Assembly (NCBI GenBank): GCA_016235815.1
Contig: JACRIM010000017.1
Coordinates: 62,001-126,000 of the forward strand
Source of the DNA: Planctomycetota bacterium
GTDB taxonomy: Bacteria > Planctomycetota > Phycisphaerae > UBA1845 > UTPLA1
DNA: 64,000 nucleotides
Direction of reading: 5' to 3'
Numbering within the stretch: position 1 is the stretch's first letter; every line of letters starts with the position of its first letter. Shown here in pieces: positions 34,634-42,100 of the stretch. The notes beneath the pieces were generated by a model, which saw nothing but the letters and a program-made list of their open reading frames with translations, did no database searches and had not been told where the DNA came from. The position numbers and the translations under genes were made by a program.

Positions 34634-36433
34634 GTGGCAAAGAATTTGCATGGCGTCCGTGGCGTACTTCCAATTCTGGCGGTCGGTGTTCTTGTGGTCG
34701 GCGTCCTGCGCCCCGATCAACTCGCGGCACAATGCACCACCATTTCAGGGGCGACCAACGTCGATATCAGCAAGCGCGTCGGCAATGAGGCTGAAACCAA
34801 CATCGCGATCGACCCCACGAATCCGCTCCGATTGTTCGCGATGGCGGTACCGGCCTCAGGATCCTCGCAGTTCGGCGCCTACAGCACCGACGGCGGCGTG
34901 AACTGGACGAGCCGATTATTTCTTACCGGCGCTGACGGTATGTCCGCTTCATGTTGCGACGGGCAGCTCGCCTGGGACAACTTCGGAAACTTGTTTGTCA
35001 CGTACATCAACTCAGCCGGAACAGCCGTCATCGTCGGCATGAGCACGAACGGCGGCGTTTCATTTTCGCAGATCGGCAGTTTTGCCGGCGGCGTTGATCA
35101 GCCGAGCATCGCAGTTGGCCCCGGCAGCGGCGGAGTGAACGGCTCGGTGTGGGTGGACTACAACATCAGCGGGACGATGCGTGTGCGCGGGGCGAGTGTG
35201 ACGGGACTGGGTGCCGTCGGCGCCTTTAGTGCGGAAGTCAGCCCACCGACGGCAAGCGGGACGTATGGCGGAATCGCGGTCGGCCCGCTTGGTCAGGTCA
35301 TGATTACCTATCAAGGCGCCAGTGGCGGACAGGGACCGACGACCATTTATTGCAACACGGATCCCGATGGCCTCGGCGGTTCCGGATTCGGCGCCAGGGT
35401 GACGATCACAAATACCAACGTCGGCGGTTTTGATTTCATCCCCGCGCAGAACGGCCGCTCGATTGATGCCGAGGCGGGACTTGCCTGGGATCGCACGGGC
35501 GGCGCCCATCATGGCCGCGTGTATCTGGTCTATACCGAAGAGACGGTGAACGAAAACAACGACACGGAAATCTACGTTCGTTTTTCGGATAACGCCGGCA
35601 CGAGTTGGTCGGCGCTGCAACGAGTCAACGATGACACCCTCGGCAACGGCAAGAGCCAATTCCTGCCGTCCATTGCCATTGATCAGACGACCGGCAACCT
35701 CGCCATATCCTGGATGGATAGTCGCAACAGCGCGGGTAACAACACAGCAGAGAATTGGTCCACGCTTGGAACCTACGTCGCCGGCAATCTCACCTTTCTG
35801 CCGAATATCAAGACCAGCGCCGGTGTCTCGAACGCGAATACAGCCGGCAATGGCCTGGACTACGGTGACTATCTCGGGATCTGTTTCCACGCGAACACGT
35901 ACTATCCGATCTGGTCGGACAACAGCGGCGCGGCGACGCTTCCGGGGTATGTCGGATCGCCTGCGTTCGACGTTGCGACCGCCAAGGTTACCGTCTCCAT
36001 CACCAACCCAGCGGCTCCGGGAAGCCCGACTGCTTCACCCAATCGCATCTGCATCGGCCAGACCTCGACGTTGTCGGCCACGCCCGGCGTCGGAAACACT
36101 GTCGACTGGTTCACAGGTGGATGCGGAGTGACGGCGGTTCCCGGCGGCGCGACACCGGTCGTCTCTCCGGGCGTCACCACGACCTATTACGCGCGCGGAC
36201 GAAACATCGCAAACGGCTGCACCGGGGCATCCTGCTCGACCGTGATCGTTACGATCGCCAACAACACCGGCGACTTCGACGGTGGCGGTGTCCACGATTC
36301 CGACTTGCCGACCTTCGTGAGCATCCTGCTCAACCCCGGCACGCCGCAGGATTGTGTTGCCGACATGAACAACGACGGTTCCGTCGACGGCCGAGACATT
36401 CCGCAGTGGGTCGCCGCATACATGATCCCCTGA
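34634..36433 (+). CDS. Secreted BNR/sialidase-like protein with dockerin-like tag
   Basis: The start is GTG at 34634, with GAGG seven bases upstream; the longer frame from 34538 has no site. The 599-residue product has a signal peptide (LPILAVGVLVVGVL...LAAQ). A six-bladed propeller follows with Asp-box-like turns (YSTDGGVNWTS, MSTNGGVSFSQ, FSDNAGTSWSA) and blades opening LAWDNFGNLFVTY, GIAVGPLGQVMITY, LAWDRTGGAHHGRVYLVY, as in sialidase/BNR proteins. No catalytic arginine triad is evident. Next comes an Ig/PKD-like domain with CIGQTSTLSATPG, then the dockerin-like pair GDFDGGGVHDSDLPTFV and, after a cysteine, DMNNDGSVDGRDIPQWV. Probably a cell-surface or secreted binding protein. Confidence 0.83.
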   Translation: MAKNLHGVRGVLPILAVGVLVVGVLRPDQLAAQCTTISGATNVDISKRVGNEAETNIAIDPTNPLRLFAMAVPASGSSQFGAYSTDGGVNWTSRLFLTGADGMSASCCDGQLAWDNFGNLFVTYINSAGTAVIVGMSTNGGVSFSQIGSFAGGVDQPSIAVGPGSGGVNGSVWVDYNISGTMRVRGASVTGLGAVGAFSAEVSPPTASGTYGGIAVGPLGQVMITYQGASGGQGPTTIYCNTDPDGLGGSGFGARVTITNTNVGGFDFIPAQNGRSIDAEAGLAWDRTGGAHHGRVYLVYTEETVNENNDTEIYVRFSDNAGTSWSALQRVNDDTLGNGKSQFLPSIAIDQTTGNLAISWMDSRNSAGNNTAENWSTLGTYVAGNLTFLPNIKTSAGVSNANTAGNGLDYGDYLGICFHANTYYPIWSDNSGAATLPGYVGSPAFDVATAKVTVSITNPAAPGSPTASPNRICIGQTSTLSATPGVGNTVDWFTGGCGVTAVPGGATPVVSPGVTTTYYARGRNIANGCTGASCSTVIVTIANNTGDFDGGGVHDSDLPTFVSILLNPGTPQDCVADMNNDGSVDGRDIPQWVAAYMIP

Positions 36434-36472
36434 CGGCGGCATCACGAAACGAGATATTGAATTGCTCCGTGC

Positions 36473-36495
36473 GGCTGCGTGTGAAGGGCGCAGCC
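36473..36495. terminator. Hairpin between convergent secreted-protein genes
   Basis: GGCTGCG and CGCAGCC form a perfect seven-base stem with a nine-base loop, followed on the plus strand by CTGTTGTTCC. It lies between the converging BNR-type and HAF-repeat genes and could stop either transcript. There is no uninterrupted T run. Confidence 0.4.
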
Positions 36496-36542
36496 CTGTT
36501 GTTCCAGCGCCGTCGCCGATCGTGGGGTGATGTCGTGCGTTG

Positions 36543-37724
36543 TTACCGCCGCCGCCGGTTGAAAAGCAGGATCCCGGTCATTAACAGCGTGAGGGTTGCA
36601 GGCTCCGGAAGATGCACGATCCAGCCCTCGGGCTGACCTGCCGGGTTGATTCCGTTGCCGACGATCGTCAGGCCATCGGAGGAAATTCCCTGCGCCGACT
36701 CAAGCACCCAACCGGCCAAATCCATTCCAAAATCGCTGACCAGCATTTCGCGAAGCGGCCGAATCTCAGCATCACCAAGCGACCAATAGAACGCCTCGTC
36801 CACATTGAACGCATTTGCCGCGATGCCCACGACAATCGAGCCGTCCCCGCTGACTCCGCGCGCTTCGCTGAAGTTGCCGCCCGGCAGCAGGCCCAGTCCC
36901 AGCGTCCCGGTCTCCTCCGTCCAACGAAACGCCTCACTGTCAACAACGTCGCTCGTGCCGCCGCCGACAATCACAAGACCATCCATCGAAACAGCCGTTG
37001 CCCGGCTCGTGCCTTCCTTCTTTTCCTCGCGGAATGCAATCATGCCGAGGTCTTCCATGCCGCCCAGCGCGGTCCAGCGAAACGCCTCGCCTTTGCTGAA
37101 GGGCGAATCACCATACCCCACGACCACCGATCCATCCGCGGATATGGCGTTCGCGAAGCTATAGGTTCCGCCAGCTAACGTTCCGAGCGAGACCATTCCG
37201 TCGGGCTGCGTCCAGCGATAGGCAAACTGGCTGACGTCGTCATCCGCGCCGCCGACAACCACGGAACCATCGGCTGTCGTTCCCTGCGCGAAACTGAAAC
37301 TCCCGCCCGGAAGCGTTCCCAGTCCGACCATGCCATCGCCCTGCGTCCAACGAAAAGCCTGATTGGCCGATCCCGTGTCGCTCGTCCCAACAACAACACT
37401 TCCATCGCCGGAGGATCCCTGCGCTGCGCCAGACACGCTGCCGCCCGGCAAATAGCCAAGGCCCATCATGCCGTCGCCGACAGTCCACCGAAACGGCTCG
37501 AAGTGTCCGCTGCCGTTTAATGCGGAACCAAAGGCGACGGTGCCGTCCAGTGAGACACCTGTTGCGTTGCTGGCCTGTCCGCTGACAAGCTGGCCCAACC
37601 CCATAAAGCTCGGTGTCCCTGCGTTGACAGGCGTCACAGCGACAACGCAGAAAATCGCCTGTGCCATTGCAGATAGGATGGCGAGACGGGCGCAAAATGA
37701 CCTTGATGAATTTGATGGCAACAT
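36543..37724 (-). CDS. HAF-repeat extracellular protein with PEP-CTERM signal
   Basis: Start at 37724 with GAGG seven bases upstream; 393 residues with a signal peptide ending TPVNA. The body is a set of HAF-type repeats of about 45-50 residues: AFRWTQGDGMVGLGTLPGGSFSFAQGTTADGSVVVG and its variants (FRWTVGDGMMGLGYLPGG, AYRWTQPDGMVSLGTLAGG, FRWTEETGTLGLGLLPGG). The C-terminus LPEPATLTLLMTGILLFNRRRR is a clean PEP-CTERM signal: PEP, hydrophobic helix, arginine run. It should therefore be processed by an exosortase, which is not in this window. Function unknown. Confidence 0.9.
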   Translation of the reverse strand: MLPSNSSRSFCARLAILSAMAQAIFCVVAVTPVNAGTPSFMGLGQLVSGQASNATGVSLDGTVAFGSALNGSGHFEPFRWTVGDGMMGLGYLPGGSVSGAAQGSSGDGSVVVGTSDTGSANQAFRWTQGDGMVGLGTLPGGSFSFAQGTTADGSVVVGGADDDVSQFAYRWTQPDGMVSLGTLAGGTYSFANAISADGSVVVGYGDSPFSKGEAFRWTALGGMEDLGMIAFREEKKEGTSRATAVSMDGLVIVGGGTSDVVDSEAFRWTEETGTLGLGLLPGGNFSEARGVSGDGSIVVGIAANAFNVDEAFYWSLGDAEIRPLREMLVSDFGMDLAGWVLESAQGISSDGLTIVGNGINPAGQPEGWIVHLPEPATLTLLMTGILLFNRRRR

Positions 37725-37983
37725 GAAACCCCCTCGACGATACGAGACTTTATCGCTTCCCCTCGCATGAGAGTAGATCACGTAGCATTGTACAAAACTC
37801 GGCCCGGCCAGGTCTACTACACGCAGCATGAATTAGGGCAGAACGACGCTGTGTGTGGGTCCGAATCTGCGCCGCACGGCTTTTTTCTTGTGTCGCAAGG
37901 GTCGCTCGAGCCCAACCCATCGCACCGGGCAGCTTGGCCGGCTCGACAGCCACTATCTTCTGGGCTCGTGCGTAACGAGTGCA

Positions 37984-38928
37984 CTAATTCAATGTGCGTT
38001 CAACCACTTGAACCATGAACGAATTCGCCTTCGGGATCGGCCGGCCGCGCGGATCCTTGGCGTCGGTCATCTCAGCCGTCGGCAAGTAGAGCGTGTGCGT
38101 TCGGTGGTTCACATCCATAGTTCGTGCGCCGGGCTGTGTGTGGACCGTCTGAACGATCTCAAACTTGCCAGGCGACGTCTCCTTCGCGACCGCGAGCGTG
38201 CCGTCACGACAGCTCGCGAAGAAATAGCCGTCGTCAAATCGAGCGGCGTCAACACCGGCGCCGATGGGCAGATCGGCCAACACATTTCCATCATCCGCGT
38301 TCATGACAATCAGTTTCTGAGGATTGCGGCAACCGATAAACAGCCGACGGCGCGCAGCGTCCATGGCCAGTCCGACCGGAGCGCCTCCGGGCGACGTCGG
38401 ATACCGGGCAACCACCTTCATCGCCTTGGAATCCACGACCACCACCTCGTTCTTGTCTTCAAGATTCACGAAGATCTTGCCCTTGCCATCCGCAAGGAGC
38501 GCCTCCGGCTTTCCGCCCAGCGCCACCGTCGCATCCGCCTTGCCTTTCACAGGATCGACATCAGCCGCGATGGCCACAACCGCCGCGGCATCGCCGCACG
38601 AGATGAAAACTTTCCCGGTGGCTGCATCGAACACGATCGCGTCCGCATCTTCCGCGGCCTTGACTGTCCCAAGTACTCTGTTCGTCGCGAGATCAAAGAT
38701 TGTCACCGAGCCATCCTTGCCATCGGTGATGAATCCTCGACCCAGTGCCGGGGCAAGGGCCACTCCATGGTTGCGCTGCTGACCGGGTATGTCGGCGATG
38801 GTCTTACCCGTCAGCTCGTCGAGAATCATGGTGTGCGTGGACCTCGTCACATACAGCTTGTGGTGCTCGTCATCGACGGTGATGTAGTCCCAGCCGCCTT
38901 CTCCGCCGACGTGAAACGCCTTCGCCAT
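37984..38928 (-). CDS. YncE-like beta-propeller protein (leader separated by UGA)
   Basis: A 314-residue seven-bladed propeller of the YncE/NHL-like type: VDDEHHKLYVTR, TIADIPGQQRNHGVALAPALGRGFITDGKDGSVTIFDLATNRVLG, DAIVFDAATGKVFISCG, GKIFVNLEDKNEVVVVDSKAMKVVARYP, RRLFIGCRNPQKLIVMNADDGNVLADLPIG. The first ATG in this open frame (38928) lacks a ribosome-binding site and a signal peptide. In the same frame just upstream is a full start with AGGAG and a signal peptide, cut by a single TGA. The gene is probably exported in relatives and here may be silenced, or the TGA may be a sequencing error. Function unknown. Confidence 0.75.
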   Translation of the reverse strand: MAKAFHVGGEGGWDYITVDDEHHKLYVTRSTHTMILDELTGKTIADIPGQQRNHGVALAPALGRGFITDGKDGSVTIFDLATNRVLGTVKAAEDADAIVFDAATGKVFISCGDAAAVVAIAADVDPVKGKADATVALGGKPEALLADGKGKIFVNLEDKNEVVVVDSKAMKVVARYPTSPGGAPVGLAMDAARRRLFIGCRNPQKLIVMNADDGNVLADLPIGAGVDAARFDDGYFFASCRDGTLAVAKETSPGKFEIVQTVHTQPGARTMDVNHRTHTLYLPTAEMTDAKDPRGRPIPKANSFMVQVVERTLN

Positions 38929-39036
38929 GTGAAAGGGTTCCTTCGCCCCCGTGCTGGTCTTCGACTGCGCGGCGACAAACGATGGAATGACCAGCGTAAG
39001 TCAAACGACAAGGAAGGTACGTCGGGCGGTGTTCAT
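38929..39036 (-). other. Signal-peptide segment of the YncE-like gene, with in-frame TGA
   Basis: From ATG at 39036, with AGGAG six bases upstream, the frame reads MNTARRTFLVV-stop-LTLVIPSFVAAQSKT and runs without further stops into the propeller at 38928. The TGA is codon 12 (39001-39003), inside the hydrophobic core. One base change (for example from TGG) would restore a normal export signal. Many other genes here end in TGA, so the codon is not reassigned. Confidence 0.8.
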
Positions 39037-39238
39037 GGGTTTCTCCTGTCTGGAAGTGTCGATCGAACCGGGCGCGGCGAAGTTTTTTCCCCGCGTCGGG
39101 AGCCCAAGTATAAACCCGGGGTGTTAACGAGAAGTGTCACATTTGGATTACAAATCCGTCATTTTCGCAGATTGAATTCGCGACGAGCCCTGTCTTGACA
39201 TGGCGACTCGGGGGACGCGGAGCCGTTTAGGTCCTGGG

Positions 39239-39360
39239 CTACTTTTTCCCGGCAACCTCTGACAACACCTCATCAACCACCGCCACCATAAACTCCTCGC
39301 CAATTCCAGCACCTGCGCTGCTTCGGAATTGGCCGGTTCCGCTGTCGTGCGATCACGCGC
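39239..39360 (-). pseudogene. Decayed fragment of a class III aminotransferase gene
   Basis: On the minus strand this stretch encodes RTTAEPANSEAAQVLELA. After a frame change it encodes EFMVAVVDEVLSEVAGKK and a stop. The intact aminotransferase at 40567-41922 has RTTKEPANTEAAQVLEMA and EFMVAVIDEALEEIEGKR in the same order, separated by about 40 residues missing here. It is thus the 3' end of a paralogue with an internal deletion and a frameshift. The rest of that gene is not seen. The remainder of the 39037-39476 gap shows nothing else recognisable. Confidence 0.85.
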
Positions 39361-39476
39361 TGCCTATTCTCAACCGATACCACTGTGCCGTCGTCACCAT
39401 CTGTATGGTCTTGCGACCATTTATTGGCAAGATGAAACGGATCGCGGCGAAGTGATCGCGAAAAATCAAGTGCTGA

Positions 39477-40238
39477 TTACTGATCGTCCCGACCGGCCCG
39501 ATTGTCAATCAACTCAAAGCGCACGGATACCGTGGCCTTAACACTTATTCGTCCCAAGGCAAGCGTACTTTGGTCCGAATCTGAATTCCCAGATGGTTCT
39601 TCCTCTGTCGCCTGTGCTGTGTTGGAAATGAACTGGCCACTGCCGAACAAAAGGCTCGATTGATGATTCTCGACGATAGACAAAGGCTTTCCAATTCGGC
39701 AATCGAGTGCAGCGGCCATTCTCTCTGCCTTCTTGCGTGCGGCGATCAACGCCAAGCGACGCGCCTCCTCTCGATGCTTTCGCGCTTCACTTGATCGAAA
39801 ATCGACACTGTACAAACGGTTGGCCCCCGCTGAAAGCGCCTTTGTGACAAGCTCGTCGTATCTCGTGGTGTCGTGTAGTAGTACTTGGATGGACACCGAA
39901 ACTTCGTACCCCTTAAAAACGGTCTTGGAATCTTCACGCTCATATTCAGGCGAAATCTTCACATAATCCGTCTGAACATCCTTGGGGTCTATTCTCAGTT
40001 CTTTTACAAGCGAAAGAATCCTTCGAGTACGAGAATCGTTCTCCGCCTTGGCTTTGTCGAGACTCATGTCCTGAGTCTCAATGCCAAACAAGAGAACGAT
40101 CTCGTCGGGCACTACCTTCAATTCTCCCGTGCCGCTCACCTCGATGCTGGGAATCATCTCAACGACGGGAGATGGCTCTCCAGCAGAGTGAACGCCAATC
40201 AAGCTGACAAACACAATCGTGGTGAATACCTGAGTCAT
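39477..40238 (-). CDS. Secreted SIMPL-domain (DUF541) protein
   Basis: Start at 40238, with GGAG eight bases upstream; 253 residues with a short signal peptide (MTQVFTTIVFVSLIGVHSAG). The SIMPL/DUF541 domain covers nearly all the rest: IEVSGTGELKVVPDEIVLLFGIET, AKAENDSRTRRILSLVKELRIDPKDVQTDYVKISPEY, FKGYEVSVSIQVLLHDTTRYDELVTKALSAGANRLYSVDF, ARRLALIAARKKAERMAAALDCRIGKPLSI. These periplasmic or surface proteins (YggE, BP26) form oligomers and are linked to oxidative-stress protection, without a defined activity. A+T-richer than its neighbours. Sits between the decayed and the intact aminotransferase. Confidence 0.9.
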   Translation of the reverse strand: MTQVFTTIVFVSLIGVHSAGEPSPVVEMIPSIEVSGTGELKVVPDEIVLLFGIETQDMSLDKAKAENDSRTRRILSLVKELRIDPKDVQTDYVKISPEYEREDSKTVFKGYEVSVSIQVLLHDTTRYDELVTKALSAGANRLYSVDFRSSEARKHREEARRLALIAARKKAERMAAALDCRIGKPLSIVENHQSSLLFGSGQFISNTAQATEEEPSGNSDSDQSTLALGRISVKATVSVRFELIDNRAGRDDQ

Positions 40239-40293
40239 ATACACATCTCCGTTCCACGAGCCGAGCGAGTCCGCCTCAAGTAACGTCGAATCT

Positions 40294-40533
40294 TCATGCC
40301 GGCCTTCGCCGCGGTGCCTTCTTCTGCCGAGGAAACGCCGGTGACTTGTCTTCGATTCGACGCATGGCCTCGCGATCGAAAACACGCTCGCCACAGGCGG
40401 GACATTCGTGAAACGCCACTCGGCTGGCGACGTATGGCTTACCCCGAAACTCGCCTTTGACGTCCATGCATACCCGACGGATTTTAGCGCTGCCGCAGGT
40501 CGGACATCGATTGAGCTGAAGTGTGGAACTCAT
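40294..40533 (-). CDS. YgiT-type zinc-finger protein (orphan MqsA-like)
   Basis: A 79-residue protein with two zinc-binding knuckles, CPTCG (residues 10-14) and CPACGE (44-49), with FRGKPYVASRVAFHECPACGERVFD between and around them. This is the N-terminal zinc domain of MqsA-type antitoxins, without the C-terminal DNA-binding helix-turn-helix; the tail is basic (PRQKKAPRRRPA). Such proteins usually follow a DUF4258-type toxin gene. None is next to it here, so it is an orphan or has another role. It lies 33 bases after the aminotransferase stop on the same strand. Confidence 0.85.
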   Translation of the reverse strand: MSSTLQLNRCPTCGSAKIRRVCMDVKGEFRGKPYVASRVAFHECPACGERVFDREAMRRIEDKSPAFPRQKKAPRRRPA

Positions 40534-40566
40534 GATGCGTGCTCAGTGATTATAGCGAAGTGGCAA

Positions 40567-41922
40567 TTACCTCTTCCCCTCAATCTCCTCCAGCGCCTCA
40601 TCAATCACCGCCACCATAAACTCCGCATCCGCGCTGGTAATACACATCGGCGGCTTGATCCGCAGCGTGTTCCCATGCAGCCCGCCCTTGCCGAGCAGCA
40701 GGCCGCGCTCCCGCGCCATCTCCAGCACCTGCGCCGCTTCAGTATTGGCCGGTTCCTTCGTCGTGCGATCGCGCACCAGTTCCACGCCGAGCATCAGACC
40801 CATGCCGCGCACCTCGCCGATCAGCTTGTGCTTGTCCATCAGCGCCGACAGGCCGTTCTTAAGCTGCGTGCCCACCTTCAGCGCATTCGCCTGAATGCCC
40901 TCTTCGTCGATCACATCCAGCGTTGCCATGCCATAGGTCGCCTGCACCGGGTTGCCGCCGAATGTGTTGAAATGCAGCTTGCCCGTCAGGCTCTTTGCAA
41001 TTGCCGGTGTCGTCGTCACCGCGCCAAGCGCCGTGCCATTGCCGATGCCCTTGGCCATGCAGACCATGTCCGGCATCACGCCCCAATTCTGGAAGCCCCA
41101 GAAATGCGTGCCCGTGCGACCGAAGCCGGTCTGCACCTCGTCGGCAATGCACAGCCCGCCCGCCTTGCGAACTTCCTCATACACAATCTTGAAATATTCC
41201 GGCGGCGGTGTCACCGCGCCGCCCACGCCCATGATCGGCTCGGCGATAAACGCCGCGACTTTGCCCGGCGTCGTGAACTTGATCAGCTCGCCGATATCCT
41301 TCGCGCACTTCATATCGCAACTGGGGTATGTCAACCCCAGTGGGCAGCGATAACAATACCCCGGCATCCCGTGATGCACGCCAAAGGAGTGCGGCGTCGT
41401 GTATTTCCACGTGCTGTGCGCCGTCAGGCCCATCGTCGTTTGCGACCCGCCATGATAAGCATTGCGAAGAGCGATCACGTCATAGGCGCCGGTGTGCTGC
41501 CGCGCCGTGAGGATGGCAAGGTCGTTCGTCTCACTGCCGCTGTTGGTGAAGTAAGTCACCTTTAAATCACCCGGCATGTGGTCGGCCAGCTTCTTCGCAT
41601 ATTGCCCGACGGTGGGGTGCAGATAAATCGTCGTCGTATGTTGCAACACGCCGACCTGCTCGCGCACCCGCTCGACGACCTTCGGATGACAGTGCCCCAC
41701 GCTCACCGTCACGATCCCCGCAAACGCATCGAGGTACCGCCGCCCGGTCTCGTCCCAGAGATACTGCATGTGCCCCTCGACGGCCATGAACGGCTCTTTG
41801 TAATACGTGATTAGCGCCGGCGTCAGATACTGCTGCCGAAGCGCCAGCGTCTCGGCCTTGCTCGGGCCGGTGTAGGGGCGGGGTTTATGGTTACAGACGG
41901 GAAGCGAAATAGTCTTGGACAT
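40567..41922 (-). CDS. Class III PLP-dependent aminotransferase (AGXT2-like)
   Basis: A 451-residue fold-type I enzyme. Landmarks: YLWDETGRRYLDAFAGIVTVSVGHCHPKV, TYFTNSGSETNDLAILTARQ, NAYHGGSQTTMGLT, DEVQTGFGRTGTHFWGFQ, the cofactor lysine in MVCMAKGIGNGTALGAV, and the C-terminal GNTLRIKPPMCITSADAEFMVAVIDEALEEI. This set, including GYCYRCPLGLTYPSC, matches alanine-glyoxylate aminotransferase 2-like/4-aminobutyrate-type enzymes in bacteria. The true amino donor is not certain. A degraded copy of its 3' end lies 1.2 kb downstream. Confidence 0.92.
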   Translation of the reverse strand: MSKTISLPVCNHKPRPYTGPSKAETLALRQQYLTPALITYYKEPFMAVEGHMQYLWDETGRRYLDAFAGIVTVSVGHCHPKVVERVREQVGVLQHTTTIYLHPTVGQYAKKLADHMPGDLKVTYFTNSGSETNDLAILTARQHTGAYDVIALRNAYHGGSQTTMGLTAHSTWKYTTPHSFGVHHGMPGYCYRCPLGLTYPSCDMKCAKDIGELIKFTTPGKVAAFIAEPIMGVGGAVTPPPEYFKIVYEEVRKAGGLCIADEVQTGFGRTGTHFWGFQNWGVMPDMVCMAKGIGNGTALGAVTTTPAIAKSLTGKLHFNTFGGNPVQATYGMATLDVIDEEGIQANALKVGTQLKNGLSALMDKHKLIGEVRGMGLMLGVELVRDRTTKEPANTEAAQVLEMARERGLLLGKGGLHGNTLRIKPPMCITSADAEFMVAVIDEALEEIEGKR

Positions 41923-42100
41923 GTCCTGGCAATCCTTTCGTTCGGACGAGGATTGTCGTGCGGGCTAGGGCAGCGGTCAAAGAGAAGAAAACAACCTCCC
42001 TTCAATCTTGAAGATCGAACGCCATTTCGGCATAATACGAATCGGGCCTTCCATGGATAGATCATTTGGAAGCCGGTCCGCGATCTGAGGAGGTAGAGCC

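Noticed and set aside
39001-39003. UGA as a selenocysteine codon
   Set aside because: It falls in the hydrophobic core of a signal peptide, where selenocysteine has no role, and no SECIS-like hairpin was evident.
37855-39198. 447-codon plus-strand frame opposite the YncE-like gene
   Set aside because: The minus strand has propeller repeats and a (broken) signal peptide; the plus frame has neither start signal nor recognisable fold.
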